Shown here: positions 34,392-43,592 of the stretch, one piece after another
Layout: every line of letters starts with the position of its first letter
Position numbering within the stretch: the first letter of the stretch is position 1
Origin: Aquimarina sp. RZ0
Lineage (GTDB): Bacteria > Bacteroidota > Bacteroidia > Flavobacteriales > Flavobacteriaceae
Direction of reading: 5' to 3'
Assembly: GCF_008370685.1 (NCBI RefSeq)
Contig: NZ_VTZU01000001.1
Location: 62,001-126,000 of the forward strand
Length of the DNA: 64,000 bases
The notes under the pieces: generated by a model
What the model saw: only the letters and a program-made list of their open reading frames with translations
What the model was told of the DNA's origin: nothing
Database searches by the model: none
Made by a program: the position numbers and the translations under genes

Positions 34392-36830
34392 ATGTCTTCT
34401 CTAAAAAGATTCTTACCTCATTTATTAGTTATAGTTGGTTTTATAATTGCCTCATTAGCATATTTTAGCCCGGTGCTGAGTGGCAAAATGTTATACCAGA
34501 ATGATATCAAGCAATACGAAGGTATGGCTAAACAACAAAATGAGCATCGTACTGAAACAGGAAAAGAGACCTATTGGAACAATGCAGCTTATTGCGGGAT
34601 GCCAACCTATGCTATAGGAGCAAAATTCCCACACGATTATATGGATAAGCTGGATAGATTGCTTCGTTTTTTGCCCAGACCAGCAGATTATTTATTTTTA
34701 TATCTTACTAGTTTTTATATTTTATTATTGGTAATGCGGATTCCCTGGAAACTGGCTATTCTTGGCGCTCTTGCTTTTGGTTTTTCGACCTATTTAATTA
34801 TTATTATTGGTGTAGGACACAATGCAAAAGCACATGCAATTGCGTATTTCCCTTTAGTACTTTCCGGGATTTTACTGGTTTTTCAAAAACGATATGTTTG
34901 GGGATTTATACTTACTTCTTTGGCGATGGGATTAGAAATTCAGGCGAATCATTACCAAATGACTTATTATCTGGGGTTATTAACTGTTGTTATAGGTATT
35001 ACCTATTTTATTGATGCATTCAAAAAAAAGCAACTTCCTCATTTTATAAAATCATCCTTGATATTGATTGTAGCTGCTTTTTTGGGTATTGCTACCAATG
35101 CTACTACCTTATTGTCAACTTCAGAATATGCCGATACCAGCATACGAGGTAAAAATTTATTGGCAGAGGAGACGGCCTCCTCATCAGAAAAAAATGGATT
35201 GGATTATGAATATATTACAGCGTATAGTTATGGTAAATTAGAGTCGCTAAACCTTTTTATCCCTAAACTTATGGGATTAGGACGAGCTTCTGATCTGGGT
35301 AAAGATTCTGCTTTTTATCAAAAACTTATTGCATTGGGGCAACCGGCTGATCAGGCTAATTATTATGCAAATGTTACCGGATTATATTGGGGAGCTCAGC
35401 CTTTTGTTGAAGCACCTCCATATCTCGGGGTTACTGTGGTATTTCTGGCACTATTAGGATTGTTATTGCTCAATGGACGATTGCGATGGTGGCTTATTGG
35501 CGGTATGGTATTATCACTGACATTAAGTTGGGGTAAGAACCTGGATTTCTTAACGAGGTTTTTTGTAGACTATGTTCCTTTATATAATAAATTCAGAGCG
35601 GTTTCCAGTATCCAGGTGATTCTGGAATTATTGATTCCTATTGCTGCCGTATTTGGTTTGTATAGACTATTCAATGAAAAAATTCCATTTATAGAGAGAC
35701 AAAAGAAATTTTTAATATCCCTTGGTGTTTTTGGAGGATTGTGCTTGCTTTTCTGGTTGTTTGGAGGAAGTTTATTCAGTTTTAAATCACCTTCGGATGT
35801 ACAATTAGCTATAGAGCAACCTGCGATTTTTGATGCTATTAAAGAAGATCGTATTACGATTATGAAGAGTGATAGTTTACGTTCTTTAATTTTTATACTT
35901 CTTATTGGTGGCTTTCTCTGGTTTACTCTGAAAAAGAAAATTTCAGAAAATATTGCTTTGGTAGGCATAGGAATACTGATTGTGGTAGATTTGGTCAGTG
36001 TAGATCGAAGAAGTGTGGATAGCGAATCGTTTATCTCTAAACGTACGTATTCGTCCTATTTTCAACCAACAGAAATAGATACTAAAATTCTGAAAGATAA
36101 ATCCTACTATAGAGTATTAGATCAGGCAAGGGGATTTAATAATTCTCATACTAACTATTTTTTTAATTCTGTAAATGGATATTCTGCGGTTCGCCCAAGA
36201 AAAATGGAAGATATATTCTTCAAACATATTTCTAAAGGAAATCTGCAAGTGGTAAATATGCTTAATATCAAATATGTTATTCAGCAGAACGAAAAAAGAG
36301 AAATGGATGTTCAGCAAAACCCTTCTGCCAATGGCCCAGCCTGGTTTGTAGAAGAATTACAGTTTGTGGATGGGTATACATCAGAATTTAAAGCACTGGA
36401 ATCTATAGATACTAAGAAGACGGCAGTTATCAGGAAAGAGTATCAGGAACAACTAGCAGGGTTTACACCTGAAAAAGATAGTATTTCTACGGTTTCGATT
36501 TCTAAAACTACGCCAGATCATCTGGCATATAATGTACACGCCAGGAATCCAGGTTTTATCGTTTTTGCAGAAACGTATTATAAGGATGGATGGAAAGCGT
36601 TTATAGATGGAAAACCAGAAACCATATATCCTGTTAATTATATGCTGAGAGGACTAAAAGTGCCTCCAGGAAAACATACGATTGAGTTTAAATTTGAACC
36701 ACAAGTTGTAAAAACGGGAAGCAGTATTACATTGGCAAGTTCTATTATTTTTATGTTACTTTTCTTTGGCGCTTTGTTTTTAGAATTTAAAAAAAATAAA
36801 AATAGTACTTCTGTTGAAAAAGAAGTATAG
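34392..36830 (+). CDS. YfhO-family membrane protein
   Basis: An 812-residue multi-pass protein, with about a dozen membrane helices in residues 1-530 and a soluble C-terminal domain with a final helix at about 780-800. N-terminal SPVLSGKMLYQNDIKQYEGM and the C-terminal FAETYYKDGWKAFIDGKPE with VPPGKHTIEFKFEP are the features of the YfhO family, GT-C-like proteins that act on cell-surface glycans or lipids. It is followed at 12 bases by a glycosyltransferase gene, then a flippase gene, so a surface-polysaccharide or lipid-glycan role is likely. The exact substrate is unknown. Confidence 0.8.
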   Translation: MSSLKRFLPHLLVIVGFIIASLAYFSPVLSGKMLYQNDIKQYEGMAKQQNEHRTETGKETYWNNAAYCGMPTYAIGAKFPHDYMDKLDRLLRFLPRPADYLFLYLTSFYILLLVMRIPWKLAILGALAFGFSTYLIIIIGVGHNAKAHAIAYFPLVLSGILLVFQKRYVWGFILTSLAMGLEIQANHYQMTYYLGLLTVVIGITYFIDAFKKKQLPHFIKSSLILIVAAFLGIATNATTLLSTSEYADTSIRGKNLLAEETASSSEKNGLDYEYITAYSYGKLESLNLFIPKLMGLGRASDLGKDSAFYQKLIALGQPADQANYYANVTGLYWGAQPFVEAPPYLGVTVVFLALLGLLLLNGRLRWWLIGGMVLSLTLSWGKNLDFLTRFFVDYVPLYNKFRAVSSIQVILELLIPIAAVFGLYRLFNEKIPFIERQKKFLISLGVFGGLCLLFWLFGGSLFSFKSPSDVQLAIEQPAIFDAIKEDRITIMKSDSLRSLIFILLIGGFLWFTLKKKISENIALVGIGILIVVDLVSVDRRSVDSESFISKRTYSSYFQPTEIDTKILKDKSYYRVLDQARGFNNSHTNYFFNSVNGYSAVRPRKMEDIFFKHISKGNLQVVNMLNIKYVIQQNEKREMDVQQNPSANGPAWFVEELQFVDGYTSEFKALESIDTKKTAVIRKEYQEQLAGFTPEKDSISTVSISKTTPDHLAYNVHARNPGFIVFAETYYKDGWKAFIDGKPETIYPVNYMLRGLKVPPGKHTIEFKFEPQVVKTGSSITLASSIIFMLLFFGALFLEFKKNKNSTSVEKEV

Positions 36831-36841
36831 GAGAAATTATT

Positions 36842-38122
36842 TTGAAAGTATTGATTATTACATATTATTGGCCTCCTGCGGGTGGACCTGGAGTGCAGCG
36901 ATGGCTTAAATTTGTAAAATACTTCAAGGAGTTTGGCATTGAACCCATTGTATATATTCCTGAAAATCCAACATACCCATTAGTTGATGATTCTCTGCTA
37001 TCAGAAATACCGGCAGGAATTACGATTCTTAAACACCCGATTTTTGAACCGTATCGATTTGCAGAATTCTTTTCTAAAAAAGAAACCAACACCATAAGTA
37101 AAGGGATTATTACCAAAAAAGAGAAGCAATCTTTTGTCCAAAAGCTGTTGCTCTATATACGAGGTAATTTTTTTATTCCTGATGCCAGAAAGTTTTGGGT
37201 ACGACCCTCTGTACATTTCCTAAAAGAATACCTTGTTGATACTAAGGTTTCTATGATCATTACGACAGGACCTCCTCATAGTGTTCATCTGATTGGACAG
37301 CAATTAAAGAAAGTCCTCGGTATCAAGTGGATTGCAGATTTTAGAGATCCGTGGACTACGATAGGATATCATACTAAATTAAAACTTTCTAATCGTTCTG
37401 TAGCTAAGCATAAAGGATTAGAAAAAAAAGTGCTTACAGAAACAGATCACATTGTAGTAACAAGTTTTACAACAAAGACTGAATTTGAGGCTATTACTGA
37501 TACGTCTATTGCTGTTATTACGAATGGTTATGATGTGGAATCGGTTTCTATAGTAGATCTAGATTCAAAATTTACGATTTCTCATATTGGATCTTTATTA
37601 TCAGGAAGAAATCCCAAACAGTTATGGAAAGCTCTATATGATCTCACAAAGGAAAACAAAGATTTCGCAACGCAATTTGAGTTAAAATTAGTTGGTGCTG
37701 TGAGTGACGATGTTTTATTTTCTATTAAAGAAGCGGGTTTATCCGATTATTTAGAAATTAAAGGGTATGTTTCTCATACCAAAGCGATAGAAATTCAACG
37801 AAGTTCGCAGGTTTTATTATTGGTAGAGATAGATAGCCCGGAGACAAGATGTATTGTTCCTGGGAAATTGTTTGAATATATGATTTCTAAAAGACCTATT
37901 TTAGCACTGGGACCTGGAGGTGCTGATGTTTCCAGATTAATACGAGATACTAATTCTGGTAGTTTTTTTGAATATACCGAGTACGAAAAAATTAAAAGTA
38001 CAGTTCTTGATTTTTTTATGCTTTACAGAAAAGGAATTCTAGTATCAAATGCAGTTAATATTGAAAAGTATAGTAGGAGGGAGCTTACTCGCGAGATGTC
38101 TGAGGTGCTAAAGAGCTTGTGA
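36842..38122 (+). CDS. Glycosyltransferase, GT4-like
   Basis: A 426-residue GT-B enzyme. It starts with TTG at 36842, after AGGAG (ribosome binding site) about 9 bases upstream, giving MKVLIITYYWPPAGGPGVQR, the usual N-terminus of this family. The donor-binding region contains DFRDPWTT, HIGSLLSGRNPKQLW, then IVPGKLFEYMISKRPILALG with the nucleotide-sugar Glu. Cytoplasmic and probably membrane-associated. It lies between the YfhO-like and flippase genes. Confidence 0.85.
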   Translation: MKVLIITYYWPPAGGPGVQRWLKFVKYFKEFGIEPIVYIPENPTYPLVDDSLLSEIPAGITILKHPIFEPYRFAEFFSKKETNTISKGIITKKEKQSFVQKLLLYIRGNFFIPDARKFWVRPSVHFLKEYLVDTKVSMIITTGPPHSVHLIGQQLKKVLGIKWIADFRDPWTTIGYHTKLKLSNRSVAKHKGLEKKVLTETDHIVVTSFTTKTEFEAITDTSIAVITNGYDVESVSIVDLDSKFTISHIGSLLSGRNPKQLWKALYDLTKENKDFATQFELKLVGAVSDDVLFSIKEAGLSDYLEIKGYVSHTKAIEIQRSSQVLLLVEIDSPETRCIVPGKLFEYMISKRPILALGPGGADVSRLIRDTNSGSFFEYTEYEKIKSTVLDFFMLYRKGILVSNAVNIEKYSRRELTREMSEVLKSL

Positions 38123-38193
38123 GTCTTTATTGTATGTCGATTTTTAGGATAGGCATCGGGCAAATGACTTGTGAATAGGGTAATTAAATGTCT

Positions 38194-38275
38194 GCGTCAG
38201 GGATAGTAGTGTAAATCCCGCAGTCTGACTGTAAGGAAGTGCGAGGAATTGAAACGGATAGCCCGCCCGGACGCC
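38194..38275 (+). ncRNA. Structured, GC-rich element before the flippase gene
   Basis: Much more GC-rich than its surroundings. Outer ends GCGTC (38194-38198) and GACGC (38270-38274) can close a stem; inside, GGGAT (38200-38204) pairs with ATCCC (38215-38219). It contains AGGAATTGAAACGGATAGCCCG near its 3' end in a form that I recall as recurring in other flavobacterial genomes, perhaps a Flavo-1-like RNA; that link is from memory. It lies in the 193-base gap between the glycosyltransferase and flippase genes, so it could be a leader for the latter or an independent element. Confidence 0.45.
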
Positions 38276-38315
38276 ATAATTTATATACTAAAATAACCTT
38301 GAATAACCTGAAGTA

Positions 38316-39773
38316 ATGGGAATAGTAGTCAATCAATCCATAAAAAATGTAATCATTACCTTTTTGGGTTTTGGTATTGGAGCGATTAATACATTGTTTT
38401 TGTTTACTAATTTTATGGAGGAACAATATTATGGATTGGTTTCGTATTTGTTTTCTACCTCTAATATCATCTGGCCATTAATCGCATTTGGTGCTCAAAA
38501 TACCATGATAAAGTTTTATTCTTCTTATGTGAATAAGGATCAGCAAAATAAATTTTTGAGTTTGATGCTTTTTATGCCATTGTGTATTGCATTGCTTATT
38601 GGTGCAATTGGGACTGTCTTTTATGGATATATTCTTGATTTATTTAGTGAAAAAAATACGATTGTTCAACCTTTTGTCTGGACAATATTTATATTGGCAA
38701 TAGCACTGTCATATTTCGAAATATTTTTTGCCTGGGCAAAGGTGAAATTGAAAAGTGTATTTGGGAATGTAATGAGAGAGCTATTTCTGAGAGTTTGTAT
38801 TATGGCACTTTTATTTATGGTGTATTTTGAAGTATTATCAATAGAGCAGTTTATATATGGGATCGTTGCCGTGTATGTGATCCGACTGATTGTTATGATG
38901 GTGTATGCGTTTAGGTTGCATGATTTTACCTATAAATTTTCGGTTCCAGATAATTTTGTTTCGGTTTTTAAGTATTCGGTATTGATACTTATTGCAGGAT
39001 CTGTCGCTACTTTATTAATAGATCTGGATAAGACAATGATAGAAAGGTACTTGCCTATAGAAAATGTAGCCAAATACCAGATTAGTGCTTATATCGCGAG
39101 TGTTATTATTATTCCTTCCAGAGCAATGCATCAGATTACATATCCTTTGACGGCTAAGTTGCTGAATGAAAAAGGGTTTGATCAATTGCATGCGTTGTAT
39201 AAAAAAAGCTCTTTGAATTTATTTGTTATTAGTGGTTTATTGTTTGTATTGATTATCTGTAATGTGCATCAGCTTTTTGAATTTATCCCCAATGATTATG
39301 AGCTTTTTATATGGGTAATTCTTCTTATTGGTATTAGTAAGTTAGTTGATAATCTCCTGGGTAATAACAATTCTATTCTGTATAATTCTGATTATTATAG
39401 AATTGTATTATTTATAGGAGTGGCTATGGCAGTACTGTCGTTTGTGCTTAATATAATCTGTATACCAATGTATGGAGTCACAGGAGCTGCTATTGCTACC
39501 TTTGGTGCAGTTTTTTGTTATAATCTTTCTAAGGTATGGATTGTAAAAATAAAGTTTAAGATGCATCCTTTTTCTAAGGAAACTTTTATGACTTTAGGGT
39601 TGATTACAGCGTGTGCATTTGGGTTTTATTTTTGGGATTTTCAATTTCATCCTATAGTTAATATAGGGCTTAAAAGTATATTAATAGGGGCTTGTTATAT
39701 GGTGTTTATATATGTATTTAAAATATCTCCTGATATTACTAATATACTAAAGAAAATCCCTCGAGGTGCTTAA
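38316..39773 (+). CDS. Polysaccharide flippase (Wzx/MATE-like)
   Basis: A 485-residue membrane protein with about 14 hydrophobic helices and small loops. Features of the Wzx/oligosaccharide flippase group include NVIITFLGFGIGAINTLFLF at the N-terminus, then DLDKTMIERYLPIENVAKYQ and GVTGAAIATFGAVFCYNLSK in the C-terminal half. It would move a lipid-linked glycan across the inner membrane. It lies on the same strand as the glycosyltransferase gene, 193 bases after it. Start ATG 38316. Confidence 0.85.
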   Translation: MGIVVNQSIKNVIITFLGFGIGAINTLFLFTNFMEEQYYGLVSYLFSTSNIIWPLIAFGAQNTMIKFYSSYVNKDQQNKFLSLMLFMPLCIALLIGAIGTVFYGYILDLFSEKNTIVQPFVWTIFILAIALSYFEIFFAWAKVKLKSVFGNVMRELFLRVCIMALLFMVYFEVLSIEQFIYGIVAVYVIRLIVMMVYAFRLHDFTYKFSVPDNFVSVFKYSVLILIAGSVATLLIDLDKTMIERYLPIENVAKYQISAYIASVIIIPSRAMHQITYPLTAKLLNEKGFDQLHALYKKSSLNLFVISGLLFVLIICNVHQLFEFIPNDYELFIWVILLIGISKLVDNLLGNNNSILYNSDYYRIVLFIGVAMAVLSFVLNIICIPMYGVTGAAIATFGAVFCYNLSKVWIVKIKFKMHPFSKETFMTLGLITACAFGFYFWDFQFHPIVNIGLKSILIGACYMVFIYVFKISPDITNILKKIPRGA

Positions 39774-39797
39774 GCATACAACTCTAGAGGGATTTTC
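39752..39797. terminator. Bidirectional hairpin between convergent genes
   Basis: GAAAATCCCTC (39752-39762) and GAGGGATTTTC (39787-39797) form an 11-base stem that overlaps the last codons of the flippase gene. It serves a convergent pair, although a strong T-run is seen only within the stem. Confidence 0.65.
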
Positions 39798-39836
39798 CAA
39801 CTAACCAACCAAAAAAATAAATTCTTTATATTTTTC

Positions 39837-41120
39837 TTAACTTCGACTTCTTGCCGCACGAGATCTGGAATTATTAGATCTTGCAGTTTTATTAGTGGAA
39901 GTACTTCTTTGTCTTTTTACTGTATTCGATCTGGAATTATTTTTAGTACTTCTACTTGTATATTGACTCTTACGAGCACGATTTGTTACATTTGCTGAAC
40001 GATCATTTCTTGTAGCACCTTGCTGCCTTTTTACAGCTCTCTGGTTTGTATTATTTCTTGTCGCTCTTATGTTGTTATTATTACTTCTGTTAGCGCGATT
40101 TGCAACAGCATTTCTTCTCGTATCTCTTGATTGTGATTGCGCTCGATTTCTATCCTGAGTACCTCTTGTATTAGATTGTACTCTATTTCTGGTTTGGGTA
40201 CTTCTATTTACAGTTCTTGTTCTTGAGTTAGGAGTAACTGCTCGATTTCTAGAAGTGTTTCTGGATACATTAGTATTGGATCTATTTCTATTATTTGTAG
40301 CATTTTCTCTACTTCTGTTGTTTACTGTATTAGCCCTACTTCTATTAACAGTACGATAGTTACGATCATTTCTTCTGTACATCTCCGTTCTTCTATCACG
40401 GGTTCTGTAATCTAAACTTCTGGCACGACTAGTTCTTGCTCCTCTATGATAGCTTGCTACCCTGTTATTAGGTCTGTAATAATTACGACTTCTATAAGGC
40501 TTGTGATAATATCCATCATAATAGTTGTTTCTATATACAGTATAAGAGCATCTATACGGAGTATAATATCTTCTGTATGGTCTCGCGTATACAATACATC
40601 TTGCTACAGGAGGTATCGTAAAATATGCATGAAAAGGTCTGTATACATACTGTCTGTTATAGTCATTGATATATCCAGAACAGTTTATAAAGTTTCCATA
40701 ACTGTTATAGTTTACATACAATCCACCCACTCTAGCCACTCTGCCATAGTCATTATAATTTATATATATATCTCCGGCCTGACTTATTCTGCCATAATAA
40801 TCATAAAATATAGGTACATTTTCTATTTGTACTACAGCACCATAATCGTCATATTGCACATATGCATCATAATCATATCCTGCATTAAAACTAATATTTA
40901 CTCCAGGTCTATTAATATTTACACGTATTCCACTTCTTGGGGTATTTACATAAAAATCAAATTGCCCATCAGCATATACAGAAAATTCAACACCATTTTC
41001 ACTAAAGATGAAAGATTTTCCGTAATTATATCTTCTGGATAATTCTTCACTAGTATCATATGCATCAGCTGCGAATGATGTAAATAATAAGCTTGTAAAA
41101 AGTAAAACAATATTTTTCAT
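39837..41120 (-). CDS. Secreted protein with Tyr/Gly repeats and a long Arg/Asn/Ser-rich tail
   Basis: I choose ATG 41120 (427 residues) to give the signal peptide MKNIVLLFTSLLFTSFAADA. Residues about 25-140 contain short repeated strands of the style VQYDDYGAVVQI, GDIYINYNDYGRVARV, GGLYVNYNSYGNF. About 150-220 is rich in Tyr and Arg (RPYRRYYTPYRC). The remainder, about 230-427, is almost only Arg, Asn, Ser and Thr (strongly basic, disordered). I do not recognise a function; similar proteins are found in other flavobacteria by memory. The basic tail could bind DNA, polysaccharide or the envelope. A sigma54-like site lies upstream. Confidence 0.65.
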   Translation of the reverse strand: MKNIVLLFTSLLFTSFAADAYDTSEELSRRYNYGKSFIFSENGVEFSVYADGQFDFYVNTPRSGIRVNINRPGVNISFNAGYDYDAYVQYDDYGAVVQIENVPIFYDYYGRISQAGDIYINYNDYGRVARVGGLYVNYNSYGNFINCSGYINDYNRQYVYRPFHAYFTIPPVARCIVYARPYRRYYTPYRCSYTVYRNNYYDGYYHKPYRSRNYYRPNNRVASYHRGARTSRARSLDYRTRDRRTEMYRRNDRNYRTVNRSRANTVNNRSRENATNNRNRSNTNVSRNTSRNRAVTPNSRTRTVNRSTQTRNRVQSNTRGTQDRNRAQSQSRDTRRNAVANRANRSNNNNIRATRNNTNQRAVKRQQGATRNDRSANVTNRARKSQYTSRSTKNNSRSNTVKRQRSTSTNKTARSNNSRSRAARSRS

Positions 41121-41176
41121 AATCTGTGATTTTAAAAGAAACAACAAAATTAATTTTTGTTATTCTCTTTTATAGT

Positions 41177-41192
41177 ATCAAGCAGTGTGCCA
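41177..41192 (-). promoter_or_regulatory. Possible sigma54-type promoter of the Arg-rich secreted protein gene
   Basis: The minus strand reads TGGCAC, five bases, then TTGAT, against the consensus TGGCAC-N5-TTGCW: one mismatch, with the GG-to-GC spacing of 10 kept. It lies about 57 bases before ATG 41120. A single match may be chance. Confidence 0.3.
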
Positions 41193-41379
41193 AAAACAAA
41201 TTTTATGATGCATAAATAATTGTTTTGACTAGTATGAATAATTAATGCAAGCTGTTTTTAATAGTTATATTATTTAAAATCAGTTGTTTGTGTTTATTTT
41301 TAGATTTTGCCTGATTTCATGTTAACCTTATACTAGAAATGATCACAAAAAGGTAGTAATTCATCTTAAAACAAAAAAA

Positions 41380-43485
41380 ATGAAATCTTATTTCTTAACA
41401 TTTACAGGCTTACTAATCTTATTCACGGGAGTATTGACAAATAAAGTTTATGGACAATGTACTGTCGGACAACCAAATATTTCGGTACAAGCAGAAGCTT
41501 TTTCGAGTATTACGATAGTCGAAGGAACATCTACCACCTTAACGTCTCCAGTAGCCGGAACCACGTATCAATGGACACTGGATGGTATCAATATTAGTGG
41601 AGCAACATCTGCGACATATACTATACATAGTTTTGCGAATTCAGATATTGGAGATTATAATGTAATAGTTGATAGTGCGATACTTCCTAACGGAGTTAGT
41701 TTGAGTATTTTCAATGCAGATGTCAGCGATTATGATCGTGATCGTCAGGCGTTGATTGATTTTTATAATAGTACTGATGGTGCTTCCTGGACGAATAATA
41801 CGAATTGGCTGACAGGTCCGATAGAAACATGGGAAGGTGTCAGAGTAGAAAATTGCAGAGTAACAGAATTACGCTTATCGGGTAATAATATATCCGGAAC
41901 AATTCCTTCTTCTTTTAAAAACCTAACAGGATTAAAACGATTAAGTATAAGAAATAATACTATTTCCGGTATTTTGGATATTACTGAGATGCCATCTCTT
42001 CTTCATTTATATGTATCAAATAATAATTTGACGGATATAAGATTTGGGAACAACAATTTATTGCAACGAGTTCACATCCAGGATAACCCTTTCGTTTCTG
42101 GTAAAACAATTGATATTTCTAATATGAGAGGGTTGATAGATTTTAGAGCAGCTCGGTTAAACCTGGGTGGACTTACCGTTTCTGGGGATTATAATCGTTT
42201 ATTGTATTTTATTATTTCGGAGAATCAAATTCCTGGGACATTGGATATTTCCAGAATGCCTAATCTTATATTGTGTTATGCTCACGACAATCAGTTTACC
42301 AATTTTAATATAGGAATTGGGGAAGCGCTCAGCAGGTTCTATTTTTATAACAATCCAGTTGCTGCCGGAAAAACGATGGATATTTCCGGGATGAGAAAGC
42401 TACTGGATTTCAGAGTTCAGGGATTAGGATTAAATCAGTTAATAATGTCTGGAACCTATGATGAGATGTTATATTTTATTATCAGAGATAACCAAATAGG
42501 AGGGACTCTTGATATTTCTATGATGCCAAAATTAAGATTATGCTATGCATTTAATAATCAATTTACTGATTTTAGATTAGGGAGTCATCCTGAGTTAGGA
42601 AGATTTTACTTTTACAACAACCCTGTAGTACCAGGAAAAACGATGGATATTTCTAGTATGAGAAAGCTACTGGATTTTAGAGTACAAGGGTTAGGTTTGA
42701 GTGAGTTAATAATGTCTGGAAGCTATGATGAAATGTTGTATTTTATAGTAAAGGATAATCAAATAGGAGGGACGCTCGATATTTCTATGATGCCAAAAGT
42801 TATTTTATGTAATGCCGAAAATAATTTCTATGATGATCTGATACTACCGTCTAATGTTACCGGAGCAGATCGTACATTAACTCATTTACATATTAGAAAT
42901 AACAATTTACATTTTGATGATTTGCTACCTTACAGTACCATATTTGATAGTTTTAACTTTTCATATAATAGACAACGTACTGTTCCTACTCTAGTATCAG
43001 GAAGTACTGTTTCTGTACTTGTAGGCGGAGGGATTGATTATATATGGACTCCTTCTGCTTCTAATACTTCTTCAGTTGTTGTTACCGCAAGTGACACTTA
43101 TTCTTGCGAAGTGAGAAATGCAAGTGTTCCGGGACTGGTAATAAAGAGTGATCCTGTTTTTGTAACAGCTTCTTCATCCAGAAGATCTAATCATACAGCA
43201 AAGACTACAAAGAGATTAGCTAATTCTGAAGATATGATGCAGGTATTTCCGAATCCAATCTCTGTTGGAGAGCCTATTAAGATTGCATTAGATATGGGAG
43301 AAAACCAAAATGCACATATAAATATTTATACAATTCAAGGAAAAAAAGTAATAAATCAGGTTATTGACAGAAAAGAAAAGAATTCACTGTACAGTATCCA
43401 TTCTGATGGGCTTGTACCTGGAATATATATCATTTCTATGGAAATGGGATCAAAAAAAATAAATCAAAAGATTATTGTGAAATAA
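41380..43485 (+). CDS. T9SS-secreted protein with leucine-rich-like 89-residue repeats
   Basis: A 701-residue secreted protein. A signal peptide (MKSYFLTFTGLLILFTGVLT) is followed by an Ig-like domain (residues about 35-110), the start of a leucine-rich region DRQALIDFYNSTDGASWTNN to LRLSGNNISGTIPSSFKNLT, and then three repeats of about 89 residues centred on FYFYNNPVxxGKTMDIS-MRKLLDF and DNQIGGTLDISMMPK. The last repeats are also alike in DNA. Residues about 545-600 are again Ig-like. The final 80 residues are a type A T9SS sorting domain: VFPNPISVGEPIKI to GIYIISMEMGSKKINQKIIV. It is probably exported and anchored on the cell surface. Its ligand is unknown. Confidence 0.85.
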   Translation: MKSYFLTFTGLLILFTGVLTNKVYGQCTVGQPNISVQAEAFSSITIVEGTSTTLTSPVAGTTYQWTLDGINISGATSATYTIHSFANSDIGDYNVIVDSAILPNGVSLSIFNADVSDYDRDRQALIDFYNSTDGASWTNNTNWLTGPIETWEGVRVENCRVTELRLSGNNISGTIPSSFKNLTGLKRLSIRNNTISGILDITEMPSLLHLYVSNNNLTDIRFGNNNLLQRVHIQDNPFVSGKTIDISNMRGLIDFRAARLNLGGLTVSGDYNRLLYFIISENQIPGTLDISRMPNLILCYAHDNQFTNFNIGIGEALSRFYFYNNPVAAGKTMDISGMRKLLDFRVQGLGLNQLIMSGTYDEMLYFIIRDNQIGGTLDISMMPKLRLCYAFNNQFTDFRLGSHPELGRFYFYNNPVVPGKTMDISSMRKLLDFRVQGLGLSELIMSGSYDEMLYFIVKDNQIGGTLDISMMPKVILCNAENNFYDDLILPSNVTGADRTLTHLHIRNNNLHFDDLLPYSTIFDSFNFSYNRQRTVPTLVSGSTVSVLVGGGIDYIWTPSASNTSSVVVTASDTYSCEVRNASVPGLVIKSDPVFVTASSSRRSNHTAKTTKRLANSEDMMQVFPNPISVGEPIKIALDMGENQNAHINIYTIQGKKVINQVIDRKEKNSLYSIHSDGLVPGIYIISMEMGSKKINQKIIVK

Positions 43486-43499
43486 TTGGATAGCCAGCG

Positions 43500-43541
43500 A
43501 TTCCAACTTTACTTTATATTAGTGTAAAGTAAGGTTGGAAT
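43500..43541 (+). terminator. Strong hairpin after the T9SS leucine-rich gene
   Basis: ATTCCAACTTTACTTTA and TAAAGTAAGGTTGGAAT form a stem of about 17 pairs with one G-T pair and a loop TATTAGTG. It follows the stop at 43485. No T-run follows, so it may stabilise the 3' end as well as terminate. Confidence 0.65.
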
Positions 43542-43592
43542 TATGCTGCTTGCTTGCAACTCCAAAAATTTGAATCCGTCTTTAATAGCTGA

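Noticed and set aside
40446..41042. 198-codon frame opposite the Arg-rich secreted protein
   Set aside because: Low-complexity mirror of a low-complexity gene; Ile/Ser-rich product without features.
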